This document shows positions 46,895 through 55,119 of a stretch of 64,000 bases of DNA, in pieces. Source of the DNA: Mycolicibacterium gilvum (GTDB taxonomy: Bacteria; Actinomycetota; Actinomycetes; Mycobacteriales; Mycobacteriaceae); the NCBI RefSeq assembly GCF_900454025.1, contig NZ_UGQM01000001.1, forward strand, positions 1,364,001 to 1,428,000. The letters are read 5' to 3'. The translations under genes and the position numbers were made by a program. Under the pieces are notes generated by a model. It was given only the letters and a program-made list of their open reading frames with translations. It made no database searches and was not told the DNA's origin. Within the stretch, counting starts at the first letter, position 1, and each line of letters begins with the position of its first letter.

Positions 46895-49510
46895 TCAGTT
46901 GACGAGGTCGCGGATCGCGTCGGCGAGCGCCGAACGGCTCGTTAGCCCAGCTTTGTTGCTCGCGTTGTAGATATGGCTCTCGACGGTCCGTACCGACAGC
47001 GACAGCGCTTGGGCGATGTCCCGATTCGACAGCCCGCGGGCGACCAGGATCGCAATCTCACGCTCGCGGCGAGTGAACTGCGGAGCGAAGACCGCAGCGG
47101 CAAGCGCCGGGCTGGTGGCGCCGCCGCAGACCGCGGCGAGGCGACGGGCCCGTGCCGCCGCTGCCATCGCACGGTCGGCCTCGCCGGCGCGATGGTAGGA
47201 CGTTGACGCCTGCGCCGCCGCGTCGGCCGCGGCCAGCAGATCACCCATGGCTTCGAAGTCGACCGAGGCCTGATGCAGACCGCCGGCGTCGTCAGCACTG
47301 ACCGCCGCTGCATAGCGGGCCGCCACCGCGACTCTGGGACCCTTGACGAACGTCGCCAACTCTGCCAACCGCACCGCGGCGTGCGTGTCGTCGAATTGCG
47401 CCGCGGTCTGCAGACACCACACTTCGCGGGCCCGTTGATCGTGCTCACGGGCCTTTTCCGCCGCAGTGCGTGCAAGTCGACGCGCCTCGACGAGCTGCTG
47501 GCGCGCTGCCGCCACCCAGGCCTCAGTGAGCGGTTCGGTCGACTCGACATAGACGTACGAGGGGTGCCGATGTGCGCGTGCCGTCTCCAGTGCCTCCGTG
47601 GCCGCATCGACTGCACCGGACCGGGCGAGTGCCTGGGCGCGCAGCAGATGGAACCGGTAAAAGCTGCTGGCGACCCAATAGCTGTTGCTCACCGCGAGAT
47701 CTGGATCGTCACTCATGAACTGCGCGGGCAGATGTCTTAAGGCTCCACCGAGATTGCCTGCGGCCAACGCCGCCATGCCGAGAATCTCTGACGCCACAGC
47801 TTGGGCCGACGCGGGCTCGCCTCGCTGACCCTCGACGTAGTCCTCGGCCACATCGACGGCTTCGCCGATGAATCCCGCCGCGGTGAGTGCGAACGTTTGG
47901 AACTCGACCAACGGCTGGCGGAGGAATCGGTTCTGGTCTGTGATCTCCGCGACGCGGAGGCCCTCGATGGCCTTCGACACCGCTTTGTCGGGCTGCCCGA
48001 GTTCGGCGAACGCCAACGTTTCCGCGCACAAGCCGACCGTCGTCCCGAACGCATCGAGTTCGGAATAGTCGATGCCTTCCACGACTTCCAGGACATCGAC
48101 GGGCCTGGCGGCCAGAGAGAGTTGACTGGCGCGGAACACCAATAATTGGTGACGCCGGGCGCCGGTAGCATCCACGAGCGCTTCGTCGATGACCCGCGAG
48201 GACTCCTCGGGAGATCGCAACGGCCACAGCAGGTTCGCCGCGCGCATGATCACATCGTTGATGAAGGCGGACCGCGAGGTCTCAGCGGCATCAATGCTGT
48301 CGATCACCTCCGAGGCGACCTGACCCTTCTGCAGCATGAACAGGTTGTAGGCCAGGTTGACCCGAGCGTTCGCGCCACCGCCGGCGTCGGCGGCCGCAGT
48401 CAGTAGCCGCTCGGCGGTGTCGAAGTCGAGCAGTGAACTCGCCGCATTGGCCGCCGCCAACAGCACGTCCGGGTCGGGCGGTAGGTCCGACTCCAACCAG
48501 AGGAGTCCTCGCCGCACGGCGTTGGCGCTACCGCTGCTGTCCTTCATGGCCTGTGCGATCTGGCCGCGTAATCGGCGTAGCCGCGACGGCCCGCACCGGT
48601 TGCGACGAACCTCTCCGTACATCGGATGACCGATGTAGACCGCGTCGTCGGTGGTGCGGATCAGTTCGCGCTGTTCGGCTTCCTCGACGGCGGCCTGATC
48701 GGCGAGCAGTCGAAGCGTGTGCCATTCGAGGGGTTCGGCCACGGAGACGAAATCGACGACGTCGCGCACGCTGTCGGGGATGGCGCCGATCTGGGAGTCG
48801 ACGAGTTCGGCGAGCGACGAGGACACGGCGAGATTTCCGAGCCAACGGGCGGCGCCGTCGCGAGTGATCATGCGGACCGCCCGCGTCTCCTGCTCGACCA
48901 CCTGGCGCATGAACAGGACGTTGCCGTGGGTGAGGTGCCAGAGCCGGTCGCTGCAGTGGCGATCTGGTGCGGCGCCGAGTACCGCGGCGAGCAGGGTGTC
49001 TGTCTGACGGTGGGACAACGGTTGAAGTTCGCGCCGCTGCAGCAGGCCGTCCTTCCATAGCGCGCTGACGGCGTCCGGTGCTCGCTCGCCGGTCCGAATG
49101 GTCACGATCGCGGTGGCCTGCTCGGTCTGGACGAGCTGGTGCACCACCAGTGCGGACAGGTCGTCGAGCAGGTGGGCGTCGTCGACGAATACCAGCAACC
49201 GGTCGGACTCGGCGCCGGCGGTCAGTGAGGCGATGACCTTGCGCGCCAACGCCAACGGTGCCCCTTCGAAGTCCTCGGCCCACTGCGCGAAGGCGCCGAG
49301 CGGGATCGAGCGACTCGTGGCCGTGGCAGAGGCCCGCCGGACAGTCCAGCCGTCACAGGAGAGGGCCTGCACCACCTCGCGGGCCAGCCGTGACTTACCG
49401 ACCCCGGGCTTGCCCGTCAATGTAATTCCCCGGTACGCGCGAGCGCTGATGAGACTGACGGCCTCGTCCAATTCGTTGGCTCTGCCGATCAGGGGCCAGT
49501 GATCGAGCAC
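46895..49510 (-). CDS. Large ATP-binding LuxR regulator (LAL/STAND type)
   Basis: An 871-aa regulator of the LAL class. The N-terminal AAA/STAND ATPase has Walker A GKPGVGKSRLAREV (about residues 33-46) and Walker B RLLVFVDDAHLLDD. A long helical middle part looks like TPR-type repeats. The last 65 residues are a LuxR helix-turn-helix (FTRREREIAILVARGLSNRDIAQALSLSVRTVESHIYNASNKAG). LAL proteins usually activate catabolic or secondary-metabolite genes on binding an inducer. GTG start at 49510 has no ribosome site; TAGATT upstream suggests a near-leaderless transcript. It sits in the accessory region between the ALDH gene and the USP/ALDH scar, so it is probably acquired cargo. Confidence 0.85.
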   Translation of the reverse strand: MLDHWPLIGRANELDEAVSLISARAYRGITLTGKPGVGKSRLAREVVQALSCDGWTVRRASATATSRSIPLGAFAQWAEDFEGAPLALARKVIASLTAGAESDRLLVFVDDAHLLDDLSALVVHQLVQTEQATAIVTIRTGERAPDAVSALWKDGLLQRRELQPLSHRQTDTLLAAVLGAAPDRHCSDRLWHLTHGNVLFMRQVVEQETRAVRMITRDGAARWLGNLAVSSSLAELVDSQIGAIPDSVRDVVDFVSVAEPLEWHTLRLLADQAAVEEAEQRELIRTTDDAVYIGHPMYGEVRRNRCGPSRLRRLRGQIAQAMKDSSGSANAVRRGLLWLESDLPPDPDVLLAAANAASSLLDFDTAERLLTAAADAGGGANARVNLAYNLFMLQKGQVASEVIDSIDAAETSRSAFINDVIMRAANLLWPLRSPEESSRVIDEALVDATGARRHQLLVFRASQLSLAARPVDVLEVVEGIDYSELDAFGTTVGLCAETLAFAELGQPDKAVSKAIEGLRVAEITDQNRFLRQPLVEFQTFALTAAGFIGEAVDVAEDYVEGQRGEPASAQAVASEILGMAALAAGNLGGALRHLPAQFMSDDPDLAVSNSYWVASSFYRFHLLRAQALARSGAVDAATEALETARAHRHPSYVYVESTEPLTEAWVAAARQQLVEARRLARTAAEKAREHDQRAREVWCLQTAAQFDDTHAAVRLAELATFVKGPRVAVAARYAAAVSADDAGGLHQASVDFEAMGDLLAAADAAAQASTSYHRAGEADRAMAAAARARRLAAVCGGATSPALAAAVFAPQFTRREREIAILVARGLSNRDIAQALSLSVRTVESHIYNASNKAGLTSRSALADAIRDLVN

Positions 49511-49651
49511 GCCAGAAAGATTAGTAGATCGAATCTAATTTGGTCGGGAGAATCGGGGTGGCGGCCTCGGGCGATGTGCTCGGGAAGTTGTTTTCACGCG
49601 ATTCGTCGAACGCGGTTGTTGCCACGTCTCAAACTGCGGTAAGCCCACTCC

Positions 49652-49716
49652 TCACGCGGCACCGCTATCCGGGTACATCCACCGCGAGAATCCGCGAGTC
49701 GTCGACCCCGAGGAAG
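49652..49716 (-). pseudogene. Remnant of a universal stress protein 3' end
   Basis: Read leftward, this stretch encodes FLGVDDSRILAVDVPG, matching FLGSTASRILAGVDVP at the end of the intact USP gene (57964-58824). At DNA level GGTACATCCAC, AGAAT, CGCGAG and CGTCGACCC...GAGGAAG align in order with 57985-58043 with small indels. The stop is lost and the upstream part of the gene is missing, replaced by the ALDH remnant. It is a scar, not a gene. Confidence 0.75.
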
Positions 49717-49735
49717 GGTATGGCGGGCTTCGAGG

Positions 49736-50114
49736 AGGTGTCGCGCCGGAGGGGCCGGGCTCGTTCTACCGGCCGACGTTGATCGCGCATGTGGCAGTCC
49801 TCAGAGGTGTGGCGGGATGACGAAGCGATCCGGCAGGCCAACGAGACGACGTATAAGTTGGCGGCGTCGGCGTGGACGCGGATGTGTATCGCGCACAACG
49901 GGCTTCACGCGAGATCCACGCCGGCTGTGTGTGGATCAACGACCACATCCCGATTATCTCCGAGATGCCGCACGGCGGTTTCGGCGCTTCGGGGTTCGGT
50001 AAGGACATGAGCCAGTACTCGCTCGAGGAATACCTGTCGATCAAGCATGTGATGAGCGACATCACCGGCGCGGTCGACAAGGACTGGCACCGAACGATTT
50101 TCACCAAGCTGTAG
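49736..50114 (+). pseudogene. Decayed duplicate of the ALDH 3' end
   Basis: Aligns with 46315-46739 of the intact aldehyde dehydrogenase gene. Relative to it there is a 2-base deletion (GTGGCTGAGTCC to GTGGCAGTCC), a deletion of about 45 bases after GTGGCGGGATGA, and a 1-base deletion (GCGGGATG to GCGGATG). The last 246 bases are close copies with scattered third-position changes and keep an open frame to TAG. Missing start and catalytic core make it non-functional. Confidence 0.9.
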
Positions 50115-50117
50115 GGG

Positions 50118-50180
50118 CCGCGAGCGTGTACTCACGGTAGTTGTCAACCGGGTTTCACTACCGTGAGTACACGTTCGCGG
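50118..50180. terminator. 24-bp intergenic hairpin
   Basis: Arms 50118-50141 (ending TACTCACGGTAGT) and 50157-50180 (beginning ACTACCGTGAGTA) pair over 24 bases with a single G-T mismatch around a 15-base loop. It begins just after the ALDH-remnant stop and lies in the convergent gap with the peptidase gene. Its right arm, CAC-T-ACCGTGAG..CAC..TCGCG, matches that of the 25955-26021 hairpin, so both belong to one repeat family. Confidence 0.7.
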
Positions 50181-50249
50181 ACGGATCCGAGTAGGGCGCC
50201 TGTGCTGCATTCAGTTCTGATATCGGGGCGGAGCCGCTTCGAGACAGCC

Positions 50250-51239
50250 TCAGAACTCGGGAAGTATCAACTGCCCAACAGCAGCCGGACTCGATTCGAA
50301 GGAGTACTGGTTGATGGACGAAATGGTTGGATTGTTCGGATTATCCGCGGGTATCGTCAGTTTGAACACCGTCCATAAGGTCCCGCTGCTTTCATTGTCT
50401 GCCTGGAACGTCGTTGGCGCGGTGCCCAGAATCGAGCCGAACAGAAAGCCCAGGAGGCCCTGATCCTCGGATTGGTTGGGCTTGTACACCTTCACCGTTG
50501 CGCCCGACTGACTCATTGCGCTGGAACTGCTCGATCCGCGGTTGCTGTAATCGTGGACGTAGAAGTAGTAATCGCCCGCGACGAGGTTGCGGATGGTGGT
50601 CGACTCTGGACCGTACGAGGACGTGTCATCGTAATCGAGGTCGGCAGAGAGTCGTCGATCCGACGAGCTATACGATCCATCTTGGAAATAGCTCCGCTGG
50701 GCGTAGAACACATGGAATCGTGGCCCATTTTCTACGGACGGCGGCCCTGTCAAGTGCGAGTCCAGATCACTCGGGGTTGCTCCCCAGGTGAGAACGATCT
50801 TCACCTGGGGGAACGTGCTGATACCGACTTCGTCGAAAGCCTCGGCGATCGCTTTCTGCTGAGCAGCGTTCAGACCTTGAACGTGCGCAGAAGCGATTAC
50901 CGCGTTGCGCGCGTGTTTGAATGTGGCGTCCGAGGGGAGTCGTTTCATCGACGTATAGAAGATTCGTGCCCAAGTTTCCTTCGAAACGTTTGCGGTTCTG
51001 GAGTCCGTCATCATGAGATGCGCTGCACGATCGAAGATCGTCGCTCGCTCATGCCCGTCGTTACCGGGATCGACTCTCCGCATGTCGCGCAATGAGCCGA
51101 CTGCACTATCCTCGCCAATCTGCCAGCGGCCCTCGCCATCCTTGTTTTCAAGGAGGCTCCCGAGGATGTCACCGTAGGCCTCGTCCAACGCGTCGCCATC
51201 TGTGCCTGAGAACCCACCGGTTCGCAGAATCGAGCGAAT
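50250..51239 (-). pseudogene. Giant secreted M4 metallopeptidase, C-terminal fragment
   Basis: Third piece of a gene cut by two insertion sequences. Starting from ATT (51237-51239, the IS3 target) it encodes RSILRTGGFSGTDGDALDEAYGDI, where DALDEAYGD supplies the third zinc ligand Glu of thermolysin-type enzymes, then DPGNDGHERATIFDRAAHLM with the transition-state His. The final 150 residues begin LTWGATPSDLDSHLTGP and look like a YfaP/DUF2135-like beta-sandwich that may bind the cell surface. In its present state the fragment has no start of its own. GC content is lower than in the surrounding backbone genes, suggesting foreign origin. Confidence 0.85.
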
Positions 51240-51311
51240 GGGACTTGACCCCGTGTGTTGGACACGCTCAATCCCAGGAATGTGCTGGGGGAAGCGAGAT
51301 GATCCAACCCG

Positions 51312-51644
51312 ATGGCAAGGAAAAATTACCCCGATGAGTTCAAGCGTGACGCGGTCGCGCTCTACCGGGACACCGAGGGCGCGACGATCGCCCAGATCGC
51401 TGCCGAGCTCGGTGTCAGCGAGGCCACGCTCTCGGCGTGGTGCAAGTCGGCCGGGGTGCCGATTCGGCACCGCCGCGGTGTCGTAGTGGCCGAGCCTGTG
51501 CCAGGGGCCGAGAGCCCTGAGCAGGAGCTGGCCCGCCTCCGCAGTGAGGTCAAGGCGTTACGCGCCACCGAGGCGCGGTTGTCCACCGAGCGTGACATCT
51601 TGCGGTCGGCGGCCAAATATTTCGCCGGGGAGACGAACTGGTGA
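51312..51644 (+). CDS. IS3-family transposase OrfA
   Basis: A 110-aa protein with the HTH_Tnp_1 helix-turn-helix (MARKNYPDEFKRDAVALYRD, then TIAQIAAELGVSEATLSAWCK) that binds the terminal repeats, and a leucine-zipper-like C-terminal coil (ELARLRSEVKALRATEARLSTERDIL) for multimerisation. The stop overlaps the orfB start as GTGA. No A-rich slippery heptamer was seen at the overlap, so coupling rather than programmed frameshifting may link the two frames. Confidence 0.92.
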   Translation: MARKNYPDEFKRDAVALYRDTEGATIAQIAAELGVSEATLSAWCKSAGVPIRHRRGVVVAEPVPGAESPEQELARLRSEVKALRATEARLSTERDILRSAAKYFAGETNW

Positions 51645-52540
51645 GCCGCTTTCAGTTTGTCGCCGACCACCTGCACGCCTTCGAGGTGAAGTGGCTCTGC
51701 GCAGTCGTCGAGGTTGCGCGTTCGTCGTTCTACGCGTGGTTGGCCGGTGCTGACGGACGAGCGGCCCGTCGGGCTGCTGACGAGGCGCTGGCCGAGCGTA
51801 TCCGCGCCGTCCACGACGAGGACAACACCTACGGGGCGCCGCGGATCACCGCCGAGCTCAACGACGGTGCGCCCGAGGGGCAGCGGGTCAACCACAAGCG
51901 GGTGGCTCGGGTGATGCGCGGCGCCGGGATCGCCGGTTATCGACGCCGACGTCGGGTCAAGACGACCGTGGCGGACCCGGCGAACCAGAAGGTCCCCGAC
52001 CTGCTCAAACGGGATTTCACCGCCGCGCAGGTCAACACCCGTTACGTCGGCGACATCACCTACTTGCCATTGGCGACCGGCGCCAACCTGTACCTGGCCA
52101 CCGTGATCGACTGCTGTTCACGGCGGGTCGCCGGGTGGGCGATCGCCGATCACATGCGCACCGAACTGGTCATCGATGCGCTCAAAGCCGCTGCTGCACT
52201 GCGGGGTTCACTGGCTGGTGCAATATTCCATGCAGATCATGGAAGTCAGTACACCTCAAGGGATTTCGCGAATCTCTGCCGCGATCTGGGGGTCGTCCAG
52301 TCGATGGGTGCGGTGGGGTCAAGTGCCGATAACGCGTTGGCCGAATCGTTCAACGCCGCCCTCAAGCGCGAGATTCTGCAAGACCGTAACTGCTGGCCGG
52401 ACGCGGCGATCTGCCGCCGTGAGGTCTTTCGGTGGCTGGCCCGCTACAACACCACACGACGGCACTCCTACTGCCGTCATTCCAGCCCCGCGACCTACGA
52501 AAGGAACCTGACACCGGCTACGCTGCCCGAAGCCGCATAA
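51641..52540 (+). CDS. IS3-family transposase OrfB (DDE integrase)
   Basis: A 299-aa catalytic subunit with the retroviral-type DDE core: D in YVGDITYLP, D in FHADHGSQYTS and E in NALAESFNAALKREIL, at the usual spacing. The N-terminal region (YGAPRITAELNDG, VNHKRVARVMRGAGIAGY) is the HTH_21 domain of IS3 proteins. GTG start at 51641 overlaps the orfA stop. It is full length with no internal stops. Confidence 0.95.
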   Translation: MSRFQFVADHLHAFEVKWLCAVVEVARSSFYAWLAGADGRAARRAADEALAERIRAVHDEDNTYGAPRITAELNDGAPEGQRVNHKRVARVMRGAGIAGYRRRRRVKTTVADPANQKVPDLLKRDFTAAQVNTRYVGDITYLPLATGANLYLATVIDCCSRRVAGWAIADHMRTELVIDALKAAAALRGSLAGAIFHADHGSQYTSRDFANLCRDLGVVQSMGAVGSSADNALAESFNAALKREILQDRNCWPDAAICRREVFRWLARYNTTRRHSYCRHSSPATYERNLTPATLPEAA

Positions 52541-52577
52541 CCACAAATCCCGTGTCCACTACATGGGGGCAAGGCCC

Positions 52578-53422
52578 AATCACGGCGTGTGTGTATTCGT
52601 GGCCAACTATGTCAAGCGCCGCTTCGCTGTCTTCGCCGAAAACGAAGTTCGAGCCAGCGAACTCGGGAATGCCCACGCTCCCGTCTTCGCCAACGTAGGC
52701 AAGAGTCGTACGCGCTCCGTTGTTCCATTGTGCTACCCCATATATCTCATCGATGAGGCCCACCTGGATTCCGTACCCGGGATACTCGGCGTTGAATTCC
52801 CAGCCAAGATTCTTGAAATACTCGTACGCCTTGGCCATATTGTGCATCGCCGCCACCGCCGACGGATCCCATCCCGACGACGACTTCTCCACGATGTTGC
52901 CGAGCAAACCGTACTCAACGCGTTCGCCGTCCGACCGCGTTGCCTCGATTGCTCTTGCACGATGAATAGTGATGTTGCGAGAGACGTCGATCATTCTCGA
53001 TACGCCGCCGTCCTGCTGATAAGTGATAGTGCAGGTACGGGGACTGCACCCCGGAGCCAGTCCCAGCTCGCTCGTCGTGGTTGATGCCGCGGCGTTCAGC
53101 ACTGCGTCATCGGAAGCGAGGAGCATGCCCGCATTCGCGCCGTTGGCGTAGACATAGAACGTGGAACTGACGAAAGGTATGTCAGGGTCTGATGGCGTCG
53201 TCGCGTCCGACGCGGTGTGAACATTGACCAGCCACGCGAGCGCCGGCGGCACGGCCGGATCTCGACCGTAGATCACCAACTCGTGGTCGAAGCTCAAGCT
53301 AGCAAGAAATGCGGCGAGTTCATCATCATCGAGGGCCTCGGAAAAGCTGTCCACAAGTATTTCGCTGGCTGCCGCAGTCACTTCAGAAGTCTCGTCCACC
53401 GATGAGGCTGCTGTCGTATTAA
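52578..53422 (-). pseudogene. Giant secreted M4 metallopeptidase, middle fragment
   Basis: Second piece of the interrupted gene, between the TTAA target of IS1380 (53419-53422) and the AAT target of IS3 (52578-52580). From GTTAAT it reads NTTAASSVDETSEVTAAASEILVD and continues through the M4 prodomain end and N-terminal catalytic lobe (YFKNLGWEFNAEYPGYGI) to DIVGHEYTHAVI, the HExxH zinc motif. In the rebuilt protein these zinc ligands are His1150 and His1154 with Glu1151 as base. The present open frame runs past the motif into IS3 DNA and then stops. An internal GTG at 53397-53399 is not a credible natural start. Confidence 0.87.
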
Positions 53423-55119
53423 CCCGGATTTTGCGTGGTAATTGGTGTGGGTTCGGTGTGATGCCGAGTTGTGTTGTTGGGTAGTGGTTTTCGTGTGGTG
53501 GCGTAGAGGTGCTGTCCCGTGTCGCCGGGTGGGGCGGGCTTTCCTGGGGCCTGTGGGTCCTTCATCGTTGATGGGTCCGATGGGGTGGGGTGTTATCCGA
53601 AGGCGGTGCGGACGCGGTGCCAGGCGGCGGCGATCGCCGCCGCCCAGCGCCAGGTGGCATCGATGCGTAGCCGCAGTTGGCGGGCGCCGCGGGTGATACG
53701 GGCGGCCACGTGCAGGACCCGGTAGCGGAACGTGGTGATCTCGACGCGGGCCAGAGCGCGATCGCTGGCGAACCCGATGAGGCGGGTCCAGGTGACCAGG
53801 TCAGCGGCGGCCAGGACGATTTCGAGCCAGGCAGCATTGGCCCAGAAGGAGTGGCAGGGCAGGTTACGCAGCCCGGTGGCTTTGAGTTCGCGGATACGGT
53901 CCTCGACGCGGGCGTGCTGGCGGTGCCGTAGTTCCAGACCGGCGACCTGACCGGGTACGACACCCGGTGGTGTGTCGGTGATGAACGCGGTGACCCGCAT
54001 GCCGTCGGCGTCGGTGAACCGCAACTGCGCGCCGGGGTGGGGGCGTTCTTTACGCAGGATCAGCCGGGTCCCTTCGGGCCAGGAGGCCAGGTTGACCAGG
54101 TCGGTGGCTTCAGCGACCCACGCGCCGTCGCGGATCCCGCCGTCGGTGTCGATCGCTGGATACCAGCAATCGCCGAGGTTGAGGGTGTCCACGGCGTCCT
54201 GGACGCGGGTATCGACGGGGTACCCGAAGGAGAACCCGGCCCCGGCGGCCCGGCACGCTGCGGCGAATTTGTGGGTGGATCCGGCGGTATCGCAGCGCAC
54301 CAACACCTTCGGGGCCTCGGGGTTGTCGGGATCGTCGGGGTTGGGCCGCCACGCCGCTGGCAGCGATGCCAAAGCCTGGTGCAGGACGATGATGTGGTCG
54401 GAGGCGGTGTTGGAGCCGGCGTTACCGTTGCGCAGCAACCCGGCCAGGGCTTCGCCGCCGGCGATGTCGGGGCGGTCCAGAAACGCCAGCAGCGGGTGCA
54501 GCCCGAACGTTTTCTTCCAGGTCGGCGCAGCCCCGGCCTTGTTGTCGGAGTGATCGATCACCAGCGTGGCATCGATGTCGATATGCAGCCAGCCGCCGGT
54601 GGTGGGGGCGGCTCCGACAGCCCAGGCCGCTGCCCGCGCCGCGGCTCGGGCTGCGCGCACCCCGGGTAGATGCGCGGCATCGATCCGCTCATCGATCAGC
54701 CGCCACATGGTGGTCGTTGAGGCCTTGGCCCCCAGGACGTGCTCCCGGTCACCGCACAGCTGACCGACCGCGTCGATGCAGTCCGCGCCGTCGGCGACCG
54801 CGGCCGCCAGATCAGCGAACACCTCCCCAGGCGCATACACCCACGGGCCGCGGTAGGTGTCGGCCAACGCGGCCGTGACCTGCGCCGATAAGCCGGTCCG
54901 GTCGGCAAGCTCACGCAGCATGCCCATCCCGGCATGCGACACAACGCCATGGCCGTCGGCGGAAACTTTCACCGGCGATGCCGCCGCGATATTCTTCACC
55001 TGCGAAGTGCCTTCCCGTCAGGGTTTTTGAACCGTAGAGAAGTCCAATTATTCCTTGCAGGACAGGCACTTTCGCTTATCTACACACCCCCACAGTCAAC
55101 ATTCCACGAAAAATCCGGG
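53423..55119 (-). mobile_element. IS1380-family insertion sequence, complete, 1697 bp
   Basis: Ends are CCCGGATTTTGCGTGG (left, from 53423) and CCACGAAAAATCCGGG (right, to 55119), an inverted repeat with one mismatch in 16. TTAA flanks both sides (53419-53422 and 55120-55123), the expected 4-bp duplication and preferred target of this family. One full-length transposase is inside, in the same direction as the interrupted peptidase gene. Confidence 0.93.
53593..54999 (-). CDS. IS1380-family transposase
   Basis: A 468-aa DDE transposase. The catalytic residues are readable: D in LHIDIDATLVIDHS, D in VRCDTAGSTHKFAAA and E in ARVEDRIRELKATGL. KTFGLHPLLAFLD follows the first Asp as in other IS1380 proteins, and LEIVLAAADLVTWTRL is the conserved helix after the Glu. 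GTG start at 54999. Full length and uninterrupted, so probably active. The protein is very rich in Ala and Arg and of high GC, in contrast to the peptidase it interrupts. Confidence 0.94.
   Translation of the reverse strand: MKNIAAASPVKVSADGHGVVSHAGMGMLRELADRTGLSAQVTAALADTYRGPWVYAPGEVFADLAAAVADGADCIDAVGQLCGDREHVLGAKASTTTMWRLIDERIDAAHLPGVRAARAAARAAAWAVGAAPTTGGWLHIDIDATLVIDHSDNKAGAAPTWKKTFGLHPLLAFLDRPDIAGGEALAGLLRNGNAGSNTASDHIIVLHQALASLPAAWRPNPDDPDNPEAPKVLVRCDTAGSTHKFAAACRAAGAGFSFGYPVDTRVQDAVDTLNLGDCWYPAIDTDGGIRDGAWVAEATDLVNLASWPEGTRLILRKERPHPGAQLRFTDADGMRVTAFITDTPPGVVPGQVAGLELRHRQHARVEDRIRELKATGLRNLPCHSFWANAAWLEIVLAAADLVTWTRLIGFASDRALARVEITTFRYRVLHVAARITRGARQLRLRIDATWRWAAAIAAAWHRVRTAFG

Larger units (their letters stand above)
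51240..52577 (+). mobile_element. IS3-family insertion sequence, complete, 1338 bp
   Basis: The element is bounded by imperfect 27-bp inverted repeats: left GGGACTTGACCCC... (51240-51266), right ...GGGGGCAAGGCCC (52551-52577), 22 of 27 matching, both ending in GTGGACACG or TTGGACACG on the inner side. A 3-bp direct duplication AAT flanks it (51237-51239 and 52578-52580). It carries orfA and orfB with intact DDE residues, so it may still be active. It is inserted right after the codons for HEYTHAVI of the M4 peptidase. Confidence 0.93.

Noticed and set aside
49872..50114. 80-codon open frame that could be called a small gene
   Set aside because: It is the undamaged 3' end of the decayed ALDH duplicate and lacks the catalytic core.
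51600..51644. Programmed -1 frameshift site between orfA and orfB of the IS3 element
   Set aside because: No A-rich slippery heptamer is visible; the frames overlap as GTGA, which fits translational coupling.
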